Counted from the first letter of the stretch, positions 15,254 through 24,916 are shown. The stretch is DNA of 52,410 bases from Opitutia bacterium (GCA_947472765.1 CANJCM010000025.1:1-52410), one strand, 5' to 3'. Program-made: numbers and translations. Notes: generated from the sequence alone by a model not told the origin.

Positions 15254-16104
15254 GCACTGCCCCCCGCGAGATTGTCATCCAATCGACCCGCGGCTTCCGC
15301 TTCGTCGACTGGCGTGAGCTCTATGCCTACCGGGATCTGCTCAGCCTGCTGGTATGGCGCGATTTTGCGACCCGTTACAAGCAGACGATCCTCGGCCCGC
15401 TCTGGCATATCTTCCAGCCGTTGCTGACGACAATCATCTTCACCGTCGTCTTCAGCCAGATCGCGGAACTGCCCACGGACGGACTGCCGCCGACGCTCTT
15501 CTACCTGTGCGGGCTTCTTGCGTGGAATTACTTTGCGCAGACGTTCAACTCGACTTCGTCGACGCTGATCGCGAATGCCGGACTTTTCGGGAAGGTCTAC
15601 TTTCCGCGCCTGATCGTTCCGCTCTCGAGCGTGATCTCGAACGTCGTCTCGTTCCTCATCCAGCTCGTCTCGTTTTTCGTCATCCTGTTCATCTATCATG
15701 CGAGCCATCCGCTCTCGACCGCGCTTCCGCGCTGGTCGGCGCTCGTCCTGCTGCCGCTGGTGCTCGCCCAGCTCGCGGCGTTCAGCCTCGGCATCGGACT
15801 CTGGCTCGCGGCGCTCACGACGAAGTTTCGCGACTTTACGGTACTGTCCGGGTTTCTGATCCAGCTTTGGATGTACCTGACGCCGATCATCATGCCCCTG
15901 GCAAAGGTGCCGCCGCACTGGCATGTCTTCGTCGCGCTGAATCCGGTGACGATGCCGGTCGAGTGTTTTCGCTACCTGCTTCTTGGCACCGGCTGGATCA
16001 ATGTGCCGCTCCTGCTGGCCTCGATCGCGACGACGCTCGTGACGCTCGTCTCGGGCGTGATGATTTTCCAGCGCGTGGAAAAGACCTTCATCGACACCGT
16101 ATGA
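15250..16104 (+). CDS. wzm: Polysaccharide ABC exporter permease (Wzm-like, ABC-2 family)
   Basis: A 284-residue membrane protein of the ABC-2 type. The cytoplasmic N-terminal part has WRELYAYRDLLSLLVWRDFATRYKQTILGP-type sequence (residues 19-48), the amphipathic entry typical of Wzm/TagG permeases. About six hydrophobic segments follow, including LVQLWMYLTPI-like sequence near 205 (LIQLWMYLTPIIMP). It would form the channel that moves completed, undecaprenyl-linked polysaccharide across the inner membrane. It overlaps the wzt-like ATPase gene by ATGA, giving the standard permease-ATPase pair. Confidence 0.92.
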   Translation: MSTAPREIVIQSTRGFRFVDWRELYAYRDLLSLLVWRDFATRYKQTILGPLWHIFQPLLTTIIFTVVFSQIAELPTDGLPPTLFYLCGLLAWNYFAQTFNSTSSTLIANAGLFGKVYFPRLIVPLSSVISNVVSFLIQLVSFFVILFIYHASHPLSTALPRWSALVLLPLVLAQLAAFSLGIGLWLAALTTKFRDFTVLSGFLIQLWMYLTPIIMPLAKVPPHWHVFVALNPVTMPVECFRYLLLGTGWINVPLLLASIATTLVTLVSGVMIFQRVEKTFIDTV

Positions 16105-17348
16105 GCCAGCCGATCGTCGAAGTCACCGGGTTGTCCAAGTGTTATCGCCTCGGCGCGATCGGCACGACCTCGCTGCGGGAGGAGTTCGCCCGCCTGCGGG
16201 ATCGTTTCCGCGGCGCGCCCCACCCGAAGAAGGAGGAGTTCTGGGCACTGAACGACGTCTCGTTCTCGATCCAGCCCGGCGAGGTACTGGGCGTCATCGG
16301 GCGCAACGGCGCGGGCAAATCGACGCTGCTGAAGATTCTCTCCCGCATCACCGAGCCGACCCGCGGCTCCGTCAGACTGCGCGGCCGCGTCGCCTCGCTG
16401 CTTGAGGTCGGCACCGGCTTTCATCCGGAACTCACGGGCCGGGAAAACGTGTTTCTCAACGGCGCGATCCTCGGTATGACCCGCGCAGAGGTCCGGCGAA
16501 AATTCGACGAGATCGTCGCCTTCGCCGAGGTCGACCAGTTCATCGACACGCCGGTGAAGCGTTATTCGAGCGGCATGTACGTGCGGCTGGCGTTCGCGGT
16601 CGCGGCCCACCTCGAGCCGGAAATCCTGATCGTGGACGAGGTGCTCGCGGTCGGAGACAGCGCGTTCCAGCAGAAATGCCTCGAGCGCATCGATGTGATT
16701 TCCCGCCGGGAACATCGCACCGTGCTCCTCGTCTCGCACAATCTGAACGCGGTGCTGCAGCTTTGCACCCAGGCGATCTACCTCGCGGACGGCCGGCTCG
16801 TCGGCGCCGGCGAACCGGCGGAGATCGTGCGGAATTATTTTGGCGCGAAGAGCCAGTCCGCCGATCTGATCGACCTCTCCGTCCGACCCCGCTCCGCCCG
16901 CGAGCGGGGCAAGGCGCGACTCACCGGTGTGCGGATGGCGAGCGATTCCGGCGGCCTCGCGTGGCAGATTCCATGGGGCAACCCCATCGCGCTCGAGTTC
17001 GTCATCGAAGTAACGGAGCGCCTGCAGCGGCTCGAACTCGGCCTCGGGCTCTTCAATCTGCAAGGCTTCGAGATCGCCACCAGCCTCAGCACCTGGAATC
17101 AGCCGATCGGACCGCTCGAGCCCGGCACCTATCGGATCCAAGCCCGATATCCCGTCCTGCATCTCGTCACCGGAACTTACCGCATCGGCGTGGGCCTGCG
17201 TTCCGAACGGAACATGGAGGACCACCTGTCCGAGGCCTGCGAAATCGAAATCGTTCCCTCACCCGCCTCGCAGCGGCAGCAGATCTCGTCGCTGCGCGGC
17301 GCGATGGCTGCGATGATTGATACCACAATCACGCGGTTGGAACGCTGA
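16101..17348 (+). CDS. wzt: Polysaccharide ABC exporter ATPase (Wzt-like) with C-terminal extension
   Basis: A 415-residue ATPase. Walker A is GRNGAGKST near residue 70, the signature motif YSSGMYVRLAFAVA near 155 and Walker B ILIVDEVLAVGD near 175; the switch His is in LLVSHN. After about residue 255 there is a beta-rich domain of some 150 residues (LGLGLFNLQGFEIATS, YRIGVGLRSERNMEDH) matching the Wzt C-terminal carbohydrate-binding fold. In systems such as E. coli O9a that domain recognises the modified end of the chain and couples capping to export. It makes a complete exporter with the permease upstream. Confidence 0.92.
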   Translation: MSQPIVEVTGLSKCYRLGAIGTTSLREEFARLRDRFRGAPHPKKEEFWALNDVSFSIQPGEVLGVIGRNGAGKSTLLKILSRITEPTRGSVRLRGRVASLLEVGTGFHPELTGRENVFLNGAILGMTRAEVRRKFDEIVAFAEVDQFIDTPVKRYSSGMYVRLAFAVAAHLEPEILIVDEVLAVGDSAFQQKCLERIDVISRREHRTVLLVSHNLNAVLQLCTQAIYLADGRLVGAGEPAEIVRNYFGAKSQSADLIDLSVRPRSARERGKARLTGVRMASDSGGLAWQIPWGNPIALEFVIEVTERLQRLELGLGLFNLQGFEIATSLSTWNQPIGPLEPGTYRIQARYPVLHLVTGTYRIGVGLRSERNMEDHLSEACEIEIVPSPASQRQQISSLRGAMAAMIDTTITRLER

Positions 17349-17384
17349 GGTTCCATCCCCGTCCGCCACTCCGACTATCGACTC

Positions 17385-18032
17385 ATGAAGCAAGAACCCA
17401 ACGTCATGGTCCGCGGCGTCCGCGCGGTGCTACGTCCTTTGGGCCTGGAAACCGCGGGGCGGGCGTTCTTCCACCGGCTGCAGCACCTCGGCAACCCGCC
17501 CCAGGTCAAGGCCCCCAGCGAAACGTCCAAGTGTCGCGCACGGCTCGCGCCCTATTGTGTGGGCTACGGCCTCGATCTCGGTTTCGGCGGCGATCCGATT
17601 GTCCGGCATGCGATCGGCATGGACATGCCCCGTCCTTACTCGGACGTGGGTCAGCTACCCGTCCAGCTCGGGGGCGATGCGACCCGGTTGGTGTGGTTTC
17701 GCGACGGCGTGCTCGATTTCGTCTTTAGCTCGCACTTGCTGGAGGACTTCGTCGACGTCACCGCCATCCTGCAGGAGTGGCTGCGCGTGCTGCGACCCGG
17801 CGGCCGGCTGCTGATCTTCTGCCCGGATGAGCCCGCGTATCGCCGCCACTGTGCCGCGACGGGACAGCCCTACAACACGCATCACGTCCACGCGGACTTC
17901 TCCCTCGCCTTCGTCAAGCGCGCGCTGGACCGGACAGGGGTGCCGTACCGCATCCTGCACGAGAATCCCCTCATCGATATCTACTCTTGGGAAATTGTGG
18001 TGGAGAAACTGCCGCCGCCCGCGAATGGCTGA
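17385..18032 (+). CDS. Class I SAM-dependent methyltransferase
   Basis: A 215-residue protein with a methyltransferase-11-like core. Motif I is GYGLDLGFGGDPI near residue 60, with MDM ending the second strand; VLDFVFSSHLLEDFVDV near 105 is the strand 4 region, and LRVLRPGGRLLIFCPDEPAY near 135 is the common post-motif hairpin. In this setting it may methylate a sugar or cap the chain, and its place just after Wzt is where chain-terminating methyltransferases sit in some Wzm/Wzt clusters. That role is inferred. A 36-base gap separates it from wzt; it overlaps the next gene by 8 bases. Confidence 0.8.
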   Translation: MKQEPNVMVRGVRAVLRPLGLETAGRAFFHRLQHLGNPPQVKAPSETSKCRARLAPYCVGYGLDLGFGGDPIVRHAIGMDMPRPYSDVGQLPVQLGGDATRLVWFRDGVLDFVFSSHLLEDFVDVTAILQEWLRVLRPGGRLLIFCPDEPAYRRHCAATGQPYNTHHVHADFSLAFVKRALDRTGVPYRILHENPLIDIYSWEIVVEKLPPPANG

Positions 18033-18996
18033 TTCTGTGAGCTGGCCCCGCCGCCTCTGGCGGAACGCTTACTGGTGGCGCACCGATCTACGGGTGCGGA
18101 AGCAGTATCCTGGACTTCGGCAAATCGTGTACTTCGGTGGCCACGGCATCGGAGATGAACTCCTGCTCACTGGTCCACTGCATGAGTTGCGACAGCGCGG
18201 CGGGACGGGCCTCGGAGTGATGACCAGCCAGCCGGACTTCTTTCTCCATTCTCCGGACGTCGACGCGGTTCATCCGGTGAATCACGTCGACGTGGGCTTT
18301 CTGCGCCGCGTCGGTGTTACCGTCTCCCAGGCCGTCTACATCCACGACCGACTGCCGCCTGACATCGACGTTCCTCCCAAGCGGCACCTGCTGGTGGAGA
18401 TGACTCGCCAATGCGGCGTTGCCGGTCCGGTCGAACTGCGTCCGCGCCTTTGGCTGAGCCCCGCCGAAACCGAACGCACCGCGCAGTGGCATGACTGTAT
18501 CGCGGTGCAGGCCTCGCGCTCCTCGGCCTCCCTTGCGATTGGCAACAAGGAGTGGCTGCCGGAACGTTTCCAAACCGTGGTCGACCATCTCAGCCGTCAC
18601 CATCGGGTGATTCAGCTCGGTCTCCCCGGCGATCCGCTGCTGCACGGAGCTGAGGATCTGCGCGGCCGGATGTCGCCGCGCGAGACGGGGGTCGTGCTCG
18701 CCGGAGCCCGAGCCTTCGTCGGATTGGTCGGCTTCCTGATGCATCTGGCGCGGGCGGTGGAATGTCCGGCCGTGATTGTCTACGGCGGACGCGAGCGCCC
18801 CGACCAAAGTGGTTATGCGGCGAACGAAAACCTCTACTCGCCGGTCCCCTGTGCTCCGTGCTGGCGCTGGAACAGTTGTGATTTCGAGCACCGCTGCATG
18901 ACGCAGATTGAAGCCAGCCACGTGATCGCCGCGACGGAGCGACTGCTCGCGCGGCCCCGCGGTCCGCTGGCCGTCGAACGCGCGGTCGCATCGTGA
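18025..18996 (+). CDS. Glycosyltransferase family 9 (heptosyltransferase-like)
   Basis: About 323 residues with the GT9 pattern: IVYFGGHGIGDELLLTGPLHELRQRG near residue 33 (the GxGD loop), and a C-terminal donor site GLVGFLMHLARAVECPAVIVYGG. Family members transfer heptose or other sugars in LPS and related glycans. The tail holds four cysteines in a C-x2-C-x5-C-x5-C array (CAPCWRWNSCDFEHRC), also present in the second GT9 at 27894. Start ATG at 18025 overlaps the methyltransferase gene by 8 bases. The two GT9 proteins are clear paralogs. Confidence 0.85.
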   Translation: MADSVSWPRRLWRNAYWWRTDLRVRKQYPGLRQIVYFGGHGIGDELLLTGPLHELRQRGGTGLGVMTSQPDFFLHSPDVDAVHPVNHVDVGFLRRVGVTVSQAVYIHDRLPPDIDVPPKRHLLVEMTRQCGVAGPVELRPRLWLSPAETERTAQWHDCIAVQASRSSASLAIGNKEWLPERFQTVVDHLSRHHRVIQLGLPGDPLLHGAEDLRGRMSPRETGVVLAGARAFVGLVGFLMHLARAVECPAVIVYGGRERPDQSGYAANENLYSPVPCAPCWRWNSCDFEHRCMTQIEASHVIAATERLLARPRGPLAVERAVAS

Positions 18997-20159
18997 TGAG
19001 CACGCCCCTCCCCAGTCGCTCCACCGGTTTCTACGCGCCGGAACTCGATGGGCTGCGTACCATCGCGGTCATCGGGGTCATGTTCGCGCATTTCTCCTCC
19101 ACGGTGCCGCAGTACTTCGAACCCGGCGCACCGGGCGTCCGGCTCTTCTTTGTGCTGAGCGGCTTCCTTATCACGCAGGTGCTCTGGCGGGCCCGAGATC
19201 GGTGCGAGGCGGCCCAAACCTCGCGCCGCGGCGCCCTGCGGCAGTTCTGCATTCGCCGCGTGTTTCGCCTCTGGCCGCTCTATTTCGCCAGCCTGGCGCT
19301 GGGCTATGCGGTCAAGGTCGACGGGAGTGAAACGTCGTTCGCGTGGCATGCCGGTTTCGCGACGAATCACTACGTCTTCCACCATCAGCATTGGCCGGGA
19401 CTGCTGTCGCATTACTGGACCCTCGCGGTGGAACAGCAGTTCTACATCGTCTGGCCGTTCGTGATGCTCTGGGCGCCGGGGCGATGGCTGCGTCCGATTC
19501 TGATCGCGATGCTGATCGCCGGACCCCTCGGACGCGCGCTGCCGATCGCGTTGGGAGTGAGTGGCCCGGACTACGCCCACGTGCTGCTGCCCGGGTGCCT
19601 CGATTTTTTCGCCATCGGCGCCGCAATCGCCTGGGGCTGGCGCAGCGGCGTGCTCGTCCAACTCGGCTCGCGCCACTCGTGGCGGGCCTTGCTCGCGGTT
19701 CTGGCCGGTTGGTTGATTTTCGGGGCGGTGCTGCTGACTGAGCATCGTCTGCCGCGCTATTGGACCACCCTGGATGGCATGGTCCAGGGCCTCGGCTTCG
19801 GCGCTCTCCTCGTTTACCTGCTGCGCTTTTCCGACGGCTGGCTGGCCGCCACGTGCCGTTGGGCCCCGCTCGTCTATCTCGGGAAGATTAGCTACGGGTT
19901 ATACATTCTCCACAACTTCGCCCATCGCTTCGGTCCTTCGATCCTGCGGCGAATCACCGGGGAAAATTACTTTCAAAACCAGTGGGCGCACGTCGGGTAT
20001 TACATCGCTCTCACGGTGCTCGCCTCGATCGTGAGCTTCCACGCCTTCGAGGAACCGCTGCGCCGGCTCGGCCAGCGGCTCGCGGCCCGCTTCGACGCCC
20101 CGCCAGCCGGCCCGGGGCACGGGACCACCGCCGCGCCCTCCCGGGTGGGCACCGCATGA
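18996..20159 (+). CDS. Acyltransferase family 3 membrane protein (OafA/YrhL-like)
   Basis: About 387 residues with some ten hydrophobic segments. It begins with the diagnostic ELDGLRTIAVIGVMFAHF, whose His is essential in the family, followed by GVRLFFVLSGFLITQVLW, FCIRRVFRLWPLYF and HYWTLAVEQQFYIVWP. Such proteins move acetyl or other acyl groups across the membrane onto sugars of O-antigen and similar glycans. I used ATG 18996, which shares one base with the preceding stop; a GTG at 18993 is equally possible. It is paralogous to the protein at 26737. Confidence 0.9.
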   Translation: MSTPLPSRSTGFYAPELDGLRTIAVIGVMFAHFSSTVPQYFEPGAPGVRLFFVLSGFLITQVLWRARDRCEAAQTSRRGALRQFCIRRVFRLWPLYFASLALGYAVKVDGSETSFAWHAGFATNHYVFHHQHWPGLLSHYWTLAVEQQFYIVWPFVMLWAPGRWLRPILIAMLIAGPLGRALPIALGVSGPDYAHVLLPGCLDFFAIGAAIAWGWRSGVLVQLGSRHSWRALLAVLAGWLIFGAVLLTEHRLPRYWTTLDGMVQGLGFGALLVYLLRFSDGWLAATCRWAPLVYLGKISYGLYILHNFAHRFGPSILRRITGENYFQNQWAHVGYYIALTVLASIVSFHAFEEPLRRLGQRLAARFDAPPAGPGHGTTAAPSRVGTA

Positions 20160-21994
20160 GCGACCCAGCCCATGGCGTTCCGCGCGAGCCCGCCGCGCCC
20201 CCGGTTGCGGTCACTGGGTCGTGGCTGGGTGATGCCGCCACCGCCGGACTCGTGGGACTCGCCGCCGGACTGCTCCTGGCCTGGGCCCTAGTGTGGCGGC
20301 AGCAACACATCGGTTTCGATTTCCAGTACTTCCTGCCGCGCTTGATCGATGTGCGACTGCACCAATTGCGGGAGGGCTGGTTCTCCGTCCAATGGTGGAC
20401 GCCGTCGTTCGGCGGAGGGCTCCCCGCTTTTCCGAATCCGCAGCACACGCAGTTCATGCTCGCGCAGTTTCTTGTGCCGGTGCTCGGCCCGTGGGGCGCT
20501 GCGGTCGCGCAGGCCGCGATCTTCAATGCTGCGGGCGTCGCGCTGGTCTGCTGGGTTTGCCGCCGACGGTTCGGGCACAGTGTCGCCGCGTCCGTCCTCG
20601 CGGCCGCCACATTCGCGACTTCCGGGTTCATGTGGGAACACACGCTCTCCGGCCACATGGGCTTTAATGTTTTCCCGCTCGTCGCGCTGATTCCCGAGGC
20701 GTTGCACGCGGAAGTCCGGGCGCGCCGGGGCGTGGCGCTGCTGGGGCTCGGCGGGGCGGCGATCGTTTTTGGAGGCGGCTACACGGTCATCATCGTGTTC
20801 GCGCTGTCGTGCCTGCTGCTCGCGACCCTTCTGCCGCTGGCGCGACCGGCGGACTATCGCGTGAAGGACGTTTGGCTGCGCCTCAGCCTTGGCGCCTTCG
20901 CCGCAACCGCCGCGGCTGCGGCGAAGGTCGTCGCCGGGCTCCTCTTCCTCAGCCGTTTTCCGCGACTCGCCGACTATCACTTCGGCGGGAGTTCGGGCGC
21001 GGAGGCGCTGTCCCTTTTCTGGCAGGCCTTCGGGCGGCGCAGCACTTTCCTGCTCAGTCGGTGGCTGCCGTTCTCGGGCGATGAAGGAGCCGGGCTGCTC
21101 GGCACCGGCGGGGACATTGGCTACGGGCCGGTTGCCGCGCTCATCCTGCTGGTCGGTGGCGTGATCGTCTGGCGCCACTCCGCCGTGCTCGCGTCCTGGC
21201 GAACCCGTCCGGCGCTTTGGATCGCGGCGATCGCGGCCGTCGCCCTCACGGCGGAATTCGCGCTTGGCCGGGGCCTCGTCTGGCCGTGGCTCAAGCCGCT
21301 TCCGTTCCTGCGCAGCCTGCATGAAAATCACCGCCTCGCCGCGGCGTTCGCGCTGCCGCTCGCCCTCGCGGTCGCTCCCTGCTGGGACGCCGTGCTGCGC
21401 GCCGCACCGGCATCCCGGCGCCTGGTCTGGGCGGCCACCGCACTTGCCCTCGCCGGGACCGGCTGGTCCGTGGAGTACTTCTTCCGCAACCGGGGTACGT
21501 TCTGGTACGGGTCCTACGACGCGAGCGTCATCGCGCGGACCTGGACCGAATTGCAGAGCGCGCCGCTGGAGCGCTTCACCGTGACCCGCATCGCCGACCT
21601 CCGCGACGACGAGGTCTTCCTGCAACAGGCGAGCTCCCTCAAACCGTACGAGCCGATTTTCGGCTACGGCTACGGAGGCGCGCAGCTTCCGCACCACTTC
21701 GATGAGGGAACGATCGAACTGCGCCCGGAAAATCCCGCCGGCTGGCGCTTCAACGATCCACGCACGTTCCTGCACGGGTCTTCCAGTCCCACCGTGACGC
21801 CACTCGCGGCCACCGAGGAGCCCGCGCTCCGGGCTCTGCTCGCCCACCGGCAGCCCGCCTGGCCGTGGCCCACCATCGCGACACCGGCGTGGGCCGCCAC
21901 GGGAACTGCCGTCGTGGTGCTGATCCTCTGTCTGGCCTTTCCGTCCTGCCCATCGCGGGTGAGGACTCTCCGGTTCTCCCCCATCTTGCCGTGA
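20156..21994 (+). CDS. YfhO-like multi-pass membrane protein (putative GT-C)
   Basis: 612 residues with about eleven or twelve hydrophobic segments, then a soluble C-terminal stretch and a final membrane segment. DFQYFLPRLIDVR, GLPAFPNPQHTQFMLAQ and the later SLHENHRLAAAFALPLAL resemble the large YfhO/DUF-type membrane proteins, which are thought to be GT-C fold glycosyltransferases using lipid-linked sugars in glycan decoration. I see no assigned catalytic motif that would prove activity. ATGA overlap with the acyltransferase and GTGA overlap with the next GT2 place it firmly in the operon. Confidence 0.7.
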   Translation: MSDPAHGVPREPAAPPVAVTGSWLGDAATAGLVGLAAGLLLAWALVWRQQHIGFDFQYFLPRLIDVRLHQLREGWFSVQWWTPSFGGGLPAFPNPQHTQFMLAQFLVPVLGPWGAAVAQAAIFNAAGVALVCWVCRRRFGHSVAASVLAAATFATSGFMWEHTLSGHMGFNVFPLVALIPEALHAEVRARRGVALLGLGGAAIVFGGGYTVIIVFALSCLLLATLLPLARPADYRVKDVWLRLSLGAFAATAAAAAKVVAGLLFLSRFPRLADYHFGGSSGAEALSLFWQAFGRRSTFLLSRWLPFSGDEGAGLLGTGGDIGYGPVAALILLVGGVIVWRHSAVLASWRTRPALWIAAIAAVALTAEFALGRGLVWPWLKPLPFLRSLHENHRLAAAFALPLALAVAPCWDAVLRAAPASRRLVWAATALALAGTGWSVEYFFRNRGTFWYGSYDASVIARTWTELQSAPLERFTVTRIADLRDDEVFLQQASSLKPYEPIFGYGYGGAQLPHHFDEGTIELRPENPAGWRFNDPRTFLHGSSSPTVTPLAATEEPALRALLAHRQPAWPWPTIATPAWAATGTAVVVLILCLAFPSCPSRVRTLRFSPILP

Positions 21995-22929
21995 CGCCCT
22001 CCCTCTCCGCCATCATCTGCACCCACAATCCGCGGCCGGATTTTCTGAGCCGCACGCTCGCGGCACTGCGCGCGCAGACGCTCGCGCCGGCCGAATGGGA
22101 ATTACTGGTGATCGACAACGCCTCGCGCGTTCCGCTCACCGGCACGCTGGATCTCGCCTGGCATCCGCGGGCGCGAGTGGTGCGCGAAGACGAAGTGGGT
22201 CTCACCGCCGCCCGCTTGCGCGGGATCGCCGAGGCCCGGGGCGAACTCACGGTTTGGATCGACGACGACAACCTGCTGGCGCCGGATTATCTCGAGGTCG
22301 CGTGGCGCCTAGCCCGCGAATGGCCCCGGCTGGGCGTCTGGGGCTGCGGTGATTTCCAACCGGAATGGGAAACGCCGCCCCGGCCCGATTTCGCGCCCTA
22401 TCTGCACTACCTCGCGGTGAGTCGTGCCCCGCGCGACCGCTGGTCCAACCTGCTCTACGATTTTCCCGCGACGCCCGCTGGCGCCGGATTGTGCGCCCGG
22501 GCCGGGGTGGCCCGCCGATATGCCGCCAACGTGCGCGGGGATCCCCGGCGCAAGGCGCTGGGTCGGACGGGCAAGGGGCTGGGTGCTTGCGAGGATCACG
22601 ATCTCGCGTTCACCGCGATTGATCTCGGCTATGGCACCGGTGTCTTCCAGTCGCTCCGCCTGACGCATCTGATGCCGGCCGGCCGCGTGGAGGAGGACTA
22701 TCTCCTGCGCCTCGTGGAGGGTCACGCGTGCTCGACCGTGTTGTTGATGGCGCTGCGCGATTCCTCGCTGCGTTCGAATCCCCGGCGCTGGATCGATCGG
22801 CTGCGCGGCTGGCGGCTCCGGCGCAGTCTCAGTCCGATTGAAATCCGAATCGAGGATGCGAAAGAGCGCGGCTCCCGCCGCGGTTGGTCCATCCTCGAGG
22901 GTTCGAGCTCTCCAGCGGCTTCCCCATAA
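21991..22929 (+). CDS. Glycosyltransferase family 2
   Basis: 312 residues, GT-A fold. It begins VTPSLSAIICTHNPRPDFL, with the nucleotide-binding strand right at the start, then ELLVIDNAS, GLTAARLRGIAEARG and the DxD motif in LTVWIDDDNLLAPDYLEVAW. A later CEDHDLAF is the acidic base region. GTG at 21991 overlaps the preceding stop (GTGA) and sits directly before the fold; an upstream extension would run inside the membrane protein gene. It is a close paralog of the GT2 at 24917. Donor unknown. Confidence 0.88.
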   Translation: MTPSLSAIICTHNPRPDFLSRTLAALRAQTLAPAEWELLVIDNASRVPLTGTLDLAWHPRARVVREDEVGLTAARLRGIAEARGELTVWIDDDNLLAPDYLEVAWRLAREWPRLGVWGCGDFQPEWETPPRPDFAPYLHYLAVSRAPRDRWSNLLYDFPATPAGAGLCARAGVARRYAANVRGDPRRKALGRTGKGLGACEDHDLAFTAIDLGYGTGVFQSLRLTHLMPAGRVEEDYLLRLVEGHACSTVLLMALRDSSLRSNPRRWIDRLRGWRLRRSLSPIEIRIEDAKERGSRRGWSILEGSSSPAASP

Positions 22930-22954
22930 CAGGAAACCGCACGATCCCATCCCC

Positions 22955-23695
22955 ATGCCACGCTGGAAAAGAGTTTTGTTTAAGCTGAGCCTGCGCCTCC
23001 GCCTCGCCGCGCGAATGCTCAGCTCGTTCGAGGATTCCTTCGGCCGCGGTCGGATGCGGATCAGTTTTGCCCAGGACGGGGAGGATTTGATCGCGTGGCG
23101 GCTGCTCCACGAACTCGGCATTCCGCTGCCGCGTTACCTCGACATCGGCGCCAACGATCCCGAGCACCTGAGCAACACCGCCCTTTTTCATCTCCTCGGT
23201 GCCACCGGGGTGAACATCGAACCGGAGCCGGCTCTCCATGCCCAGCTGGTCCGCTGCCGGCCGCGGGACTTGAATCTCAACCTCGGCATCGGTCCGGCCA
23301 ACGGTGTGCTCACGTTCCACCGGATGGACAACCCCAGTCTCAGCACCTTCTCCGCGGCCGAGGCCGAGCGCCTGATCCGCGACGAAGGCGTGACACTGCG
23401 GGATCGAATTTCTATTCCTGTGCGGCGTATTCGCGAGGTTCTCGAGGAGCAGAAGTTCCAGCCGGATTTCATGAGCATCGACGTCGAAGGCAGCGAACTG
23501 GCGATTCTCGAAAGCTATGACTGGGATCAGCACCGACCCGGGGTGATCTGCGTCGAGACCGTCGGTTACTCGCGCCGCGGCGACAAACCGCGCGAGACCG
23601 GGACCCGCGCCCTCCTCGAAAGCCAAGGCTACGTGCAGGCGGCCCAGACGCTTTGTAATTCGCTGTTCATCGACTGGAAATATCGCCGCCCTTGA
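22955..23695 (+). CDS. FkbM family methyltransferase
   Basis: 246 residues with the FkbM pattern: ISFAQDGEDLIAWRLL, YLDIGANDPEHLSNT as SAM motif I near residue 70, VNIEPEPALHAQL for motif II, and DFMSIDVEGSELAILES near 175, the most diagnostic block of the family. FkbM-type enzymes O-methylate hydroxyl groups and are common in polysaccharide clusters. The N-terminal basic helix (MPRWKRVLFKLSLRLRLAARM) may contact the membrane. There is a 25-base gap after the GT2; the stop overlaps the next gene as TTGA. Probably methylates a sugar of this glycan. Confidence 0.88.
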   Translation: MPRWKRVLFKLSLRLRLAARMLSSFEDSFGRGRMRISFAQDGEDLIAWRLLHELGIPLPRYLDIGANDPEHLSNTALFHLLGATGVNIEPEPALHAQLVRCRPRDLNLNLGIGPANGVLTFHRMDNPSLSTFSAAEAERLIRDEGVTLRDRISIPVRRIREVLEEQKFQPDFMSIDVEGSELAILESYDWDQHRPGVICVETVGYSRRGDKPRETGTRALLESQGYVQAAQTLCNSLFIDWKYRRP

Positions 23696-24909
23696 ATTCC
23701 GATTCACCGGGAGCGCCGACCTCCAGGCATTTGCTTTTCATTGCGGAAACGATCCCCGTGGACGGGATCGGCAGCGCGGTAATTTTTCAGCGCCATCTGC
23801 GGCGGCTCGTGGATCACGGATGGACCGTACACGTAATCTCGCACTTCGCGGCGCCGGAGTCACCTGCCTGCTTCTGGCAACACACCCAATTGCCCTCCCG
23901 CCAGCCCTGGTGGCCCCCGGTGCGGCGCCACTGGCGGCCGTCCGTGTGGCTCCGTACAATGCTGGAGCGACAACACCTGCGTTCGACGCTGGACGCCCTT
24001 CCGGCGCAGGGAGTGGTCGTGGTGACGCAGTTCTGGGACGACATCAGTGTCCTGGCCGCATCGATTGCGCACCGCCGGGGGTGGCCGTTGGGAGTTTTTC
24101 ACCACGATGATGAGATTGGCTGGGAGCCCGATCCGCGGCTGCAGGGCTATTTGCATTGGAAGAGCGCGCGCGTCGCCGCCACCGCCGCGCGCATCTGGCC
24201 GGTGTCACAGAAGCTCGTCGCCCAATTGCCGCCTGCGGCCCAACCGAAATGCCGGGTGCTGCGTCCGCTGCCGGGCTCCTTCGGCATTCCGGCGCCGCAG
24301 TGGAGCGAGGTCGAACCCCGCGGGCTTCGGATCGGCTATGCGGGAAAGACCTACGGGGGCTTCCAGCCGCTCCTGCGCACGCTGGCCGATCGGCTCGCGG
24401 CGCACGGCGGGACGCTTGAGCTGATCACGGATCCGGAGAACGCGCAGAAGCTGCACCAGTCGCAGCCGAACGTGTATGCCCGTCCTTTCATGCCGAGCCA
24501 GCAAGCCGCCGCCGCCTGGCTGCGCGATCACTGTTCCGCGGTGCTCATCGCCCACCCGCTCGATTTCAGCACAGTCTCTCCGCGTTGGCAGATTCTTCGC
24601 TCGAGTTTTCCCAGCAAGTTGCCGGAAGCGGCCCAGTTGGGACTACCGCTTCTGCTGGTGGGCGAGAGCGACTCCGCCTTCGGCGAGTGGGCGCTCTCGA
24701 CTCCGCGAGCGCCCTACTTTTCCGATCCCACGTCCACCGTTCTGGATCGATACCTCACCCAGCTCGGCACCCGCGAAGGCTGGCAACAGGCGTCCGCCTG
24801 GACGCAGCGGCTGGCCGCGAACGAATTCTCGCCGTCGAACATCCACGCCGCGTGGGAGGCTGATCTCGACGAACTGCTCGGGCCGGACACGGCCACAATT
24901 TTTCGCTGA
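23692..24909 (+). CDS. Putative GT-B glycosyltransferase (GT4-like, divergent)
   Basis: 405 residues. The layout suits a GT-B enzyme: HLLFIAETIPVDGIGSAVIFQRHL at the start (written here in part), a mid-protein LRIGYAGKTYGGFQPLL where donor-side domains begin, and KLPEAAQLGLPLLLVGES near the end where the E-x7-E region lies. The canonical motif is degraded, so this is less certain than the other GT4s. TTG at 23692 overlaps the FkbM stop; no better start is visible. It sits between a methyltransferase and a GT2 in a tightly packed array. Confidence 0.7.
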   Translation: MNSDSPGAPTSRHLLFIAETIPVDGIGSAVIFQRHLRRLVDHGWTVHVISHFAAPESPACFWQHTQLPSRQPWWPPVRRHWRPSVWLRTMLERQHLRSTLDALPAQGVVVVTQFWDDISVLAASIAHRRGWPLGVFHHDDEIGWEPDPRLQGYLHWKSARVAATAARIWPVSQKLVAQLPPAAQPKCRVLRPLPGSFGIPAPQWSEVEPRGLRIGYAGKTYGGFQPLLRTLADRLAAHGGTLELITDPENAQKLHQSQPNVYARPFMPSQQAAAAWLRDHCSAVLIAHPLDFSTVSPRWQILRSSFPSKLPEAAQLGLPLLLVGESDSAFGEWALSTPRAPYFSDPTSTVLDRYLTQLGTREGWQQASAWTQRLAANEFSPSNIHAAWEADLDELLGPDTATIFR

Positions 24910-24916
24910 ACTCGTC

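Noticed and set aside
20288-21847. Antisense open frame of about 519 codons within the YfhO-like gene
   Set aside because: Composition is a charge-rich shadow of a membrane protein gene, with no domain; the plus-strand gene has overlapped start and stop with its neighbours.
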